DNA of 64,000 bases from positions 7,448,114 to 7,512,113 of the forward strand of contig CM028892.1 of NCBI GenBank assembly GCA_016801885.1. The letters are read 5' to 3'. The notes beneath the pieces are model-generated. The model did not search any database and was not told where the DNA came from. It saw only the letters and a list, made by a program, of their open reading frames with translations. Origin of the DNA: Toxotes chatareus (lineage: Eukaryota; Chordata; Actinopteri; Toxotidae). The translations under genes were made by a program, and so were the position numbers. Below are positions 49,501-61,400 of the stretch, in pieces; positions within the stretch are counted from its first letter, which is position 1; every line of letters starts with the position of its first letter.

Positions 49501-52079
49501 TAAATGCCCGAAAGCATGCACACAAATCCACAAGGGCACACACAGATTCTGATAAACATAAACACATACACACACACATAATCACAAGCATATATACGGG
49601 TGTCAGGCGCCATCATCATTAGTTGTCAGTGGACCCAATGTGTCCTCAAACTGTCACGAAGGGAGTCACGTCCCTGCTGCTCACCCTAAACCCAAACCAG
49701 TACCAGCTGGCACACTGTGACGCCAGCACCTAATCCCACCCAAAACAGACTCCGATCAATCAGATCAATCAGGAAGAAACATTAACATTAGCATAGAAGT
49801 CAAGTACAATTATCAAGAGAGTGTGTGATGAAATTATTTCTTTCTCTCATTTAATTTAAGGTCTGTTTGCTAGTTCTAAGATTAAAAAATGTTTTAGAGT
49901 TAACAAGTGCCTAGAAATCAGTTTTAATGTGCAGCATTTTAACTGATTTTCAAAGTAAGGTGCTGAAAGTATAATTTACCACCAAAAGGGCATAAATTTC
50001 AAATTCAGATTACCCAGCCCTTCCATTCTGTGTATTTTCCTGACTAGTTTACAGTTTCTAAAGGCTCAAATCAATGTCAGAGCTCATTATCAGAGCCAAC
50101 AAAGCCAGAAGATTTTGGCCAGATTGTCATGTGCACTGAACCATTTAAAATGGTCCTGTCTTTATGAGTCATTCAGAGTCATCATCAATGTCCAGCACTT
50201 TTTTAATTAGTACATTTTTAAAAGTGCATTAATTCATTTTACTAAAACCAGTCCCAATTTATTAATACTATGAGTTAACCCCTGCAGGTTTAACAGTTTA
50301 TAAATGAACATTGACTGCACAGTATATAGTAGGTCAGTGAATATCACGCACAACTTGGTGAGCATCGGCTGCCTCTCAGGCGTTCACTGTCGCACACAGC
50401 CAAGTTTCTCTTTACGCTAATGTGTTACTTCAGGCATCGCTGCATTATCTGTTAAAATCCTCCCACAGAGGAGAGCACAGTATATCTGCCATCTTGTGTT
50501 GAGTGAAATAAGGGTGTGATGAGGTATTAAAGCAAAAAGAAAAAAAAAAAAACCTCTTCACTTCCCTTCCTTTGAGCCCAGGGTAAAAGCTAATCTAATT
50601 TAGAATATATTTGGAGTAGTTCATGGCAGGAAGGAAGATCATTATATTGTCCTCATATTCTCCTGTGAAGTGCAGTTATACAGCAATTCAAACTGAAATC
50701 CTAATTATGTCCAGTGTATAACCCTGCAGTTAGTGCATCAACAGACAGTACCTCTCCATCTTCTCATCATTTGTCCTTTGAGGTTGTGTAACTCATGAGT
50801 TCGTCATTGTACATTAAATGGAGGTCAGAGCAGGAAATTCCTTAACAGACAGGCTGAAAGTTACATCACATATCATGCACTTGTGACCTTTTAGGATGAA
50901 TCTCTCATACTCTGTGCCAATGACTCGATCAGCCAAGCCTGAAACTGCTCCGGCTGGGACACCGATTCCTGCTGTGAGCCCTGAAGTTCATTGAAAATAA
51001 CGTACTGTAGTTTGGGTACAAAATAGTAAAAGTGCAACTCTGTCATTTGGAGCCTCGAGGAAGGAGGTAATAAGAAATTCTCTGTGAAGATGTTTGAGGG
51101 GCAAGTTGTTATTTTAAAGTCATATACTGCTGCTTTGGATGAGCATTCCCACTGTGAGAAAAATTGACTTTTTCTCAGGTGTGCTGAATGACAGCGTGAA
51201 GCATGAATAAGTTATAAGCGAAAGTCAGGCTCTCCGACCTCCTCTGCTCTCATCCCCGCAGTGTAGCGCTCCTCGTTGTGTGTATGAGTGTGTGCGGCGG
51301 TTAATGTAATGCAATGGTTTATGTACTATAGTGCACCTGGCAGTGAGAAACTATTCTGATTTATGGGCCTGTCATCACCTGTGACAGTGAGAGCACACAC
51401 GTGCTGTACACCAGTAGCATGAAACCACATACAAGCAAGGCAGGCAGAGCTTGACCAGTTAAAGCTAAAAAAAATTACACATCAGTTAGAACAATGCTGA
51501 AGTGGAATGTAGTCGGTTCTTCGGCTCTGATTACCTGTCAGTAAAGGTCACTGCATGCCACTGCTGCAGACACAGAGCAGAAAGTAGGAACATCTCACTT
51601 TGTTCACAGTGAATATAAAAGCTTTTGTACCTTCTGTGGCCATAAAAAGAATCAGGGATGCTAACTGGGGATGCAGATGACGATTGAATGGAGTACAAAG
51701 TCCGTGAAAGCTGGGACACTAATCAAAGAACATGCATTTTTTGTATGAAGACGGAGGGGGGGGGGGCTCATACAGTGTGATGGCAAAGTGACTACAGTAT
51801 AAGACAGCTATAAATTATAAATGGAATAAATGATGGTCTCAGTTGGATCATTAATGGTTTGAATTATTAACATGCTCTGTTGGGCTTAGGTGTGATGTTT
51901 TAATAATCAGAAATCATCAGGTTTAATCAGTTTAGGGCTTCTTAAAGGCACAAACTTGTTGTTGCCAGTTATGTTCTGATGTTAAACTTAGCTGCAGCCA
52001 GGATTCTGTCTCCAGGCAAATTGTTTTGCGTTGTATGAAGGGCCACATTAATGAAACATACAAAGTGTAGGACTTTGAG

Positions 52080-52150
52080 AGACATCCTAAGTCCCGTTCT
52101 TGCTGTGAGGTGACAGTGTGAGGTGACAGTGCTAACCACTGAGCCAAAGT
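52080..52150 (-). mobile_element. tRNA-like SINE head fragment
   Basis: Read on the minus strand, GGCTCAGTGGTTAGCACTGT (about 52126-52145) is the A-box end typical of a widespread fish SINE head, and CACCTCACAGCAAGAA follows it. The B box is decayed. A 13-nt unit, GTGAGGTGACAGT on the plus strand, is tandemly duplicated at about 52105-52130. Only the head is recognisable, so it is an old or truncated copy. Confidence 0.5.
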
Positions 52151-52556
52151 GGATTTGCAGTTGTTCAGAATTCATCTGAATAGTAATTCAGTTCAGCTCA
52201 CAGTCCAAGGCAATTCTGGGTACTTGAGAAAATCAGTTGCTCGCAGATGGAATAAAAAATAGAGGAGGTTCAAGAGGCAGAACAAATATCTAAGTCACTT
52301 CTAATGCAGTATTTAGACAGACAGATGGGCAGGCAGATAGACAGGCAGTTTCGCTGGCACACAGAGGTGCATCCCAAGGGACAAAGCTTCTTAAAGCGAA
52401 TGACATTTGCTTCCAACATGGTTACTTGCCCTCTCTACGTGTCTTGTTTCTCTATCAAGCTCGAGCTGTCCCCTCAGGCCGAGCCAACACCTCGTCTCTA
52501 TTCTTCTAACATCAGCACAGATAAATACTGCCAGCCACAGACACACAGGGCCACTC

Positions 52557-52558
<2 letters not shown>

Positions 52559-52597
<39 letters not shown>
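52559..52597. repeat. (CA)n microsatellite
   Basis: A CA dinucleotide tract of about 38 bp in the noncoding region upstream of mid1, followed by a short imperfect extension. Confidence 0.93.
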
Positions 52598-52601
<4 letters not shown>

Positions 52602-55600
52602 TGACCTCAGAGGTTCAATCAATAAACCACCCACAGCACTTTCCAAAGCTCACAGAGAGACATTGTGGCGTTGTCTGTGTGTGGGTTTGTGTATATGTGT
52701 GTTTGTTTTGTTAGTGCTCTGCAAAACAAACAAAACAATCTATAAGACCATTAGTGATATTGCATTACTCTCCCTTGGAATGCACAGCTTTATACCTCTC
52801 AGCACGCGTTATCTGTTTGCACAAAGGAATCCAGTCTCAGAGAAAACTCCAAGTGTTTGGTCCTTCCTTGGAAAGTGCATCGACTCCTGTTTAACGCAAA
52901 TCAAGCTGCAGACGCAGCAGCTTCTGAAGATACCGACAATAAATGCATCAGTCAAACTGAGCACATGGTGGGAGATAAGCATCGTTTGACCCACAAGTTG
53001 ACTGGCTCATCACACCATTGGAGATCCTATGCTTCCTACATGTACATATAAACATGAAAGAAATAACACAGTTAAAATACGGGTATGCTGCTCTCTCTAA
53101 CTCCAAAATCAATATCTGGCTCGGCCTAAAAAAAAGCCCCTGTAATTTGTCAGGCTATAGAAATAACAACTGTCATATCAAACAATTGAAAGATTTGTCA
53201 CTGTAAATACAGCTCGGAGAAATGCTGACACATCTCAGCCCTCAGCAGAGAGTGAGATGACTGCAAAATAATAGAAATCCGGCTGCACAGTGAAAGCTAA
53301 GTTCTTTGTGGAGCAGGGAAGCCAGCCACCTCACACTGTTCCCACACCACGACGCCTCATCTGTAGGTAACGGCTAACTTCATAAGGTTTCCTTTCAGTT
53401 GAAATGGCTGCATGTCTGTTGTGTGGGTGAGATGTTGTTGATAGATAGCTGAATTCTGCTTCGAGTTAAAGCAATGAACTTTCCACTTAGCACTGCACTG
53501 GATGCAGCTTTTCCAAGACACTTTGGTGTCTGTGCTCCAGTTTACTAGAGACATTCCTCTTGTGGTTTTCCCTCAAGGCTAATGTGAACCAAAGTGATCA
53601 AATCTCCAGTAAACATCTAACAGTCAGTTATGCTTTGTTCAAGCAGCACACAAATTCAATTGTTTTTTTATAACCCATCATAAAGGCTGACTTGTCCACT
53701 CTGTCATCTACAACCCTCCACAGTGGATTTGTGTTTGGACAATATAATCTTTTGTTGTCATTATTATATCGGTTGTCATAGTAGCAGTGCATTTGTACGT
53801 GCTGACTAGGATTATGTTTTCTGAGTAGGAAGGCAGGGTGCACCACAGTGTTTTTTGGTTTTACTGAAACATGCATGAAACATCTTGACTTTGTCTTTGC
53901 TGGCCAGCCTTCGTGTTTGTTGTCCTGTGGTTATTTTAGTTAGACGAGATTTATTTTTTTCTTTCTGTGCTGAACACGTTGGAGCATAGCGTGAATTTTC
54001 ACCCCACAACATACAGCTTTAATGAATGAGAGCGCACGTGAACGCTTTGAGGTTTTGCTTACAAATCACAACACTGCACCTGGAAAACCTGCTCCCCATA
54101 ATTAGTTAGCATCTTTTCCTGGAATCACATGGGAGGAGCATGATGCAATATCATGACACAGTGATAAACCTGCACATCCGCAGCCACATTTGTAATGTGG
54201 AACTAGTCTCTACCAGCTTTGGGACCAGCTGTCCCGACGCTGCTTTCCCAGTTTATTAATTCCCCACGAGGACACATCGATCCACCTCTGCTTGTAGGCC
54301 AGAATTTGACTCTGAGCTTCAGCTAATCAAAGAGCCAATTAATGCAGACAGCAATATGCAGGCCGAGCTGCAGCATTAATCAATGGCATACTAAGCTGCA
54401 CAGACACAACGTGTTTGTAAACTAGATGAGACACTGTCTGCTATTATGTTGTTGAAATGATCTTATGTGAATTAGCTTTTGTTGGTATTTCGGAGGTTTG
54501 TTCTGTTGTATCTCATTCAGCTGAAAAGCACAGATCAGGTTCTGTTGTTTCCAATAATTTCAGTCTGTTAGGTCGATGTTTGTCCTTCTATGGCGCGGCT
54601 CTGACCATTCATTCATGGTCACCTGGGGCAGCAGCCTTGCATGACCAAGAAATGAGCAGCTGCAAATGGGCAGTTTTTTGAATACTCAGTCTTTTTCTTC
54701 TGATCTGCTTAGTAAAGCGTAATCTTTGCAGGCGACACATGATGTGACCAGCAGAGCACATGTTCAAACCACTGTAACACTGTACACAGGTCCATTCGCA
54801 GCAACGTCATGTCCAAAGTATGTCTATGCATGTTAGTATCTGTCGGCACTTATATTGGATAGTATTCAAGATTGTTGTCACTCTGAGTGTGAGTTCTCAG
54901 AGGTAGCTCTATCTGTACAAGGTTCCCAGCACATTTCACCATAGTAAGACCCCACTATTGTCCTGTAGATCCTGGCACAAATACACAATGTATTGAAAGA
55001 AGATGGATTGCCAACTCGATCAAACCTGCAGTGGAGCCAAAGCTGTGTGTTCAGCGGAGACAGAACAGAACAGGGCACTTGACTAGTTCACGGTCCATCT
55101 CATCACCAAGTGTTTTTGGCTCTCTCAAGCTTTGTCATTGTGCAGATAAACATTCAAGTGCCATGTTTGGTCACCCGTAGAACAAACAGCTCATTCATAC
55201 AGTCCAATACCCCCAGGGTGGATGAAAGGGGGCCATGGCAAATAAAATGCCTGAACTTCCATTTAAACCCTACCTTCTTTTCTCCAAACTCACCCCCTGT
55301 CTTTTCTCTTTGTTCAAACTCATTTTCTTGAGGTTTGGTGTAAGACAAGAGGGTGGCGAGGATCCAGATTTTGGCTGTTGGGGAGCTAAGACTTGAATGC
55401 AAAGCTCTTGAGTCCTCAGCAGAGAGATGGGATTTTATAGCTGGAAAGTGGGGGGGGGGTTTGGCTGGGCATGAAAAAGATTGGACACACTGGCAGCTGC
55501 TGATGCCAAGGCCTCCAAGCTTGAGACCCTGCTGGGCTCCAAATATGGCAAAGAGGGTGTTAAAACCGAAAATAATTTGAGCATGGAGGATTTGTGCTGT

Positions 55601-58398
55601 GTATTAAACCACAAAGTAATATTCTTATATTTAGATCAACAAATATTCCTTTTTCATAACAAAAATGTTTTACATTTCTGCTAAAATCAAGAGCAGTGTT
55701 TGCGGAATAAAGAAGCAAAATATTGTCGAGTACCTTGGCAGATAGGAACTCACATGCATTCTCCAGGTTAGTGTCACGTTTCCAAACCTGCCTCCACACT
55801 GTTTCACTTCATTTTAACTCAGCACCACTGGCTCCAGGTATGCAACTGTCACATCCTGATGCATTCACCAGTGCCTCCCTCTCCACGTCAGCACTGATAA
55901 GGGAATCGAGTGTGTGGAATCCATAATGGGGAAAGGATGCACTGGGAATGTTGTGAATTGCATGACCACAGCAATAATGGCTGGTTTCTGTTGGTTCGCT
56001 TAAGAAGTGAATAAGAAAACATTTCATCTGTCTGAAGAAAAAGGTCAGTGCACAGCCAGGATTCCTAAAAACCTAATCTACAAAAGATAAGCATCATTTA
56101 AAAAGCCTTGGGTCTTATGAAGAAAGTGAAAGGATTCCTTAAAGAAGTTAGTATTGCTGCTGTTGTGGGGAAATTTCCTCAGTAAGCTTCAGAGCTTTTC
56201 AGCTCACAAAACCATTTCACATTTGTACAAGCTGAAATATGAATTGCCGTCAGTCTACAAGACAAGGTTGTTTTTAAGGGGGAAAAATGTGATGTTTCAC
56301 ATACAGTTCTTAATCTACAGCAATGTTTCATTAATCTTGCTCTTTAGTGTAGATTCAATCAGCCATGGAGAAATCCCACTGATTGCACCAGCAGCAAAAT
56401 GCATTTTACATCATTATTCAATATTTAGAGCTGTGTGTGTGTTTGCATGCTGGCCTTTAACGAACCAAACTTTTTGCAGAAAACATCTTTACGGAGCCAG
56501 AGGTTGAAAAATAAGTCCACGATGATGTTTAATGCAGGAAATCACAAATATAACCACTTAAAAGAATAGTGTAGGTAAATATACGTTCACCACAGCTTTC
56601 TGTGCTCAGCATTCAGCTTAGCAAAGTTGTCTATAATTGATAGAAGAGTATATACACTATTTGTATTATTCATTGGCCATGTCAGTTGCAGTTCCCCTCA
56701 GACACATTGCGTTGCAGTGAAGCATGGGAGGATGTTTAACATAGGAACCTCACAGAATTTCATACAGACCAGAAGGAATTTAAACTACTTATCATATGAA
56801 GTTGAGCCATATTTTTTAATCTTTGCAGGAGAGCGAGTGCACATGCATGCATTGAAACATTAGAGGAAGAACTGTGATGAAGAAGCTTTGGTTTGGAGGC
56901 ATCTAAGAGCACAAACTAAAGTTAAAACTGAATAATTCCACTTAAATCATCAATATAGTACAACATAATGAGAAATATACTTTTCTGTCAGTCAATGTTG
57001 CTTTTAATAGGAGTTAGGAATGCTAGGAATTGCTTGTGCATTCAGATCATTACTTATGCATGCATGCCTCATAATTCAAATATTGTGACATCTCCACGGT
57101 AACTAACAAACCCAGCAAACAAGGCCTATTAGACTGACTGACAGAAGATTGAGCTTTAATGTACATTCAGTTCAAATACGGGACACGGTTTTCCATAATA
57201 CAGACATGAGTCCAAACAAGCAATTTGTCCATTGACTCATGTATGTAGAGAACAAAGAATGAACTGGATGATATTTTGGTAAAAATAAACAATGGCCTTC
57301 TGGGTACTTGCAGGACGCAGCTAACAAGCAAGTGGTAAAACATAAACACAACATTCTCCAGATTTTAAGTGTAATACAGAACAGATAGCTCTAGGATTCT
57401 GTTTCAGTTGGTGGGACAATATTTCAGACAGTTGTTAACAGTTGTTAGTCAAACACACCTTGACTAATAGTTAATGAGATAATATGACTATAGATATGGC
57501 TCTTTAATCAGCACAGATTGTTGAGTTAATCTGCAATCAGCAGATAAATAGCCTGTATTTATAGTGAGATAGATTGATGGAAATTATTTTCTATTTTGGA
57601 ACATTCACATTTTGTACTTAAAATTGTGCATAACCACCGTAAAGTAATAACAACAAACCACTCAAGCCCCTAATTTATAGCTGTTTTGTTATATTTAAAT
57701 AAGACTAGTGCATTTCTATTGTTTACACATAAAAAATAATTGTTTTTGTGTTGTGCTTCTACTGTTTATTTCAGAGATTCAGTACACTATCTACTTACAG
57801 TTAAGAATTAAGCATTTTGCATTCACCATATACAAACAATACAAACCCAAAACCAAAAGTCAAGAACCAGCACATCTAGAGATTCAACTTTAAAACTCAG
57901 GACAAAGCTGTGCAAAAGCTACTCAGAGACAATGACAGCAGCGTACACGTGCATTCAGCTCCCACGCTTGGACCACATGGAGCAATCAAGCCCCCTAAAC
58001 ACCCCCACCCCACCCCATCCCGACCCACTCCACCCCTCCGATGTATGACATCCCATTGTGCATGTGCTATGAGGGAAAAAAAAAAAAAGACGCTAAACCT
58101 ATTGCCTCTAAAGGAATGGTCCCAATGAAAGTGAATTAAGCAACAAAGGAGGCACTTACATTCAAGAGCCTTACATGGTCCTCCGATAGAAAAGAAGAGG
58201 AGCGTGCAATGATTCCAGTCTGGAAAAACAATAGTGAGTAACCTTGAAGAGTGAGAGAGAGAGAGACGGAGAGAAAGTGAGGGAAAGAGAGAGAGAGTGA
58301 GTTAGAGAGATGGAAAAGAAAGGTGAGAGAGAGGACGCAGATTCATGCATCCACACACTCAGCGCACACGCAAATCAAAACACTTCTTTTCTTGCATC

Positions 58399-58428
58399 TC
58401 CCCTCCTCCTCCTCCTCCTCCTCCTCCC
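58399..58428. repeat. (CTC)n trinucleotide tract
   Basis: About 30 bp of CTC repeat, next to a C-rich stretch (58440-58460) and downstream of a GA-rich tract (58250-58310). Together they form a strongly strand-asymmetric purine/pyrimidine zone. Long open frames crossing it encode only low-complexity Pro/Ser and are not credible genes. Confidence 0.85.
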
Positions 58429-61400
58429 GTTCAGCCTCCCCCACCACCCCCCCACCCCAGTGCCTTCGGGTTTTACTTGTCATGTGTTCAGGCTCAGGCG
58501 AGCGTGAAGCGGGCTGAGGAAACCAGCACTCCAAGTGCTTTGTCCAGCGGTTGGGAAACTCATGCTTCCATTACGTGGAACATTGAGCTTCTTGGCCCCT
58601 TCTGTGTGTTTGATCCAGAGCAGATGGATGGAGAGGCAGGAGACGATAGTCAGCATCTTGGCTCCTCTATAACACCTTCCTGGGATCTCATCCTAAAAAA
58701 AATAAAATCAAATAAAAATTAGATGTAGATGGATCTAGATGGATGCATGAGTTCAGTTTCTAAAGTCAGTTGGCTACAAATGCACTCAGTTAAGTCAATC
58801 CAGACAAGGATAATCAAAGTCTCATGAGTTATTGTGAATGTGGATACATGCTCACATTACCTCAGTTCAATTAAAAGGAACGCTCTTGCCGTGTAGCCAT
58901 TTACTGATTACACAAGATATTACGCTGCATTTTTTTTTTTCTCACTTGAAGAGCTGATGCAAACTGTCTCATTTTTTAGTAATGTCTGCAGTTTTTTCCC
59001 AGCTTTGAGTTGCTTTTATCTTGTGGTGGTTATCACCCAAGGGAGCAGAAGCACAGAGCAGCAGATGTTTTTATATTCAAACTCAAACCCCACAGTTTAA
59101 CTTTGAACGCTCTGGGCTGAAACTGGCTTATTAAAGACTAACAGACTTAGTGTTTGATTTGCCAATAGCTGCTATATGCTGGAAAATACTAAATTATTAT
59201 TTTTCTACAATAAATTTGGTCTCGGTGGGAAGGAAATGTAGACCATCACACGACACGCTTTGAATGAAACTGTGCTGCTCATGGTTTGAAACGTTCTGCC
59301 CGTAAGTTGATGAGATGCTTGTAATCTAGATGCTAATGAAAGGATCTTTACATGCTCTAACTTAAGAATGACAGTTATCACAACCCTTGGTCTTTTCTTC
59401 ATTCAATAATATGCCACCGGTTACTAAACCAAACTTTCTTTGTTTGCTGATGGTATGTTTAAGTGAACATCTGAAAAGTCCAGATACAAACAGATTAGAT
59501 CCCAGTAACTGATGTCACTTCTTGTTACGTGGCTAACAGAATAGATATTGATAAGTGGTGTCTGGGCATGTTTGCTTGATTGACAGGTGTCTCAGACTAT
59601 CACACTCAGCTGAGTTGTTTACCCACCCCTCCCTCCTCAGCTTCACCCAGTGTTTGTTTTATTTTCATAGCCCCAGCATCAGACAGCGATGGTGAGAACA
59701 GACGAACCCAAATCCAACCTTCAAAACATTTAAGCCTCAAAAATGTCAGAACTTCAGAAACATGTCTCTGCAGTCTGTGGCAGAGCCTTTTCTTTTTTTT
59801 TTTTTTTTTGGCACACTCTGCCCTCCCTCTGATGTCTCTGATGACAAGAGACCTGAGGCTGGAAATCAGGCTGCAGGTCAGTGTACAGATTTATCCACTA
59901 AAACCAGGCCATTGGCATGAAATGAAACTCAACACAAATACATGAATGAGAATCCTTCCCTTCTGGTTAGCATGATTTTACGGTCATTATATGGCCAGAG
60001 CAAACGTGTCCTGAGAGGAATTCATATGGCTAAATCTTACAGATTAACCCATTTGCCCATATTCTGCTTAAGGAAAGCAATTTGGACCCCCCTGCTGTCA
60101 GTGGTTAGGATTTGAATGACCTAAGCTTTTCCAACAGCCCTAACAACATGATCAGCAGCTAAGTCGAGCTCCACCAGGGAGCATAAGACCTGCTGATGAG
60201 GTCAGACATGCCTAATCATCTGTTTCAGTGCAGGAGAAAACAGATTAAAGTGAATATTGAACGTGCCATGCTTTTGAGTGAGGACTATTTCATACTCCAT
60301 AAAGATTACAGAGGAGGTTGAGCTGATTTTCATGTCTGTATCTCTTCTCCCTCTTGCCCATGGACACGTAGGGAGATAAGCTTGAGATGTGTTGGCTTGC
60401 CAGGGAAGTGGTAGGATAATCTTACAAGCCACCCAGGAGAAGGCCTTTGGTTTTTCATGTGTATTATCAGAGTCTGATTATGCAAGTGCATCTTTTTTCT
60501 ATTTTTGCTGAGAGGCTAACTTACCTAAAATGGTTCTCTTGCTGCACATTGCTTTGATAAGGGCTGCTGTTGTGTGCACTAAACAATGCTACAAGAGCGT
60601 GAGTGATCATTGAGGGTGGAATAGACAATGGTACAGTGTAGCTCCCATGAGACACTCAAAGGCATTTCAAAGCTGTATTGCTTTTGTGTTTCTGTGGGTT
60701 GCAGCTGTCTCTGTATCTCCCTGGAGCTCAAAGATCAGTACTAATATGTTCCACGCCAACCTCTGGCACTTTATAATGCTTTCATCCTTTCTTTGCTGCA
60801 GTGGAACATATTATGAAAAACCTGTTGTGTCTTATATTACTTCAGCACTGAGGTGTGTGGGACAGGTTATGAGTTTACTGTCTGAATCCAGGATTTGCAG
60901 ACATATATTTGGACATAAATGAAATAAGAATACCGTAGTTCACCAAAATTGTATTCCTGGCAGTGTGAACAGGATCAAAGTGGATATAAATCACCATCTA
61001 AGGACCGTAAATGTCTCCACCTAAAGTCATTTAGATATTTCAATACAAAACAAAAATGTCAACCTCTTGGTGGAGCTGGAGGAAAAGCCAGGGGATCACC
61101 AAAGTCATTAGGGGAAAGAAAGATTGATTGAAATGAAATGATTGGCTCCACCCAGAGACTGACCTTTACTGCCACCAGCCTCTGATTAGAAACTTGGGAG
61201 GAGAACATAAGGAAACTGTAGTTTAATTACATGGTGTTAAGTGACTTCTGTGTACTGAAGTTTCACAGTTCACTACCTCGCTGCCTAAAGGTACAAATCT
61301 GCCCTCATGCAGCAGAAGTTTGGTTTATAACCTCCAAAGTAAATTAAAGAGGATAATTAATGGGATCATTAATGAGATCAGTATGTTCTGAAGTGAGATG

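Noticed and set aside
52304..52714. 136-codon open frame on plus
   Set aside because: Crosses the (CA)n tract as His-Thr repeats; no domain.
58310..58722. Open frames rich in Pro and Ser across the CTC tract
   Set aside because: Composition is explained by the simple repeat; no domain, splice sites or family match.
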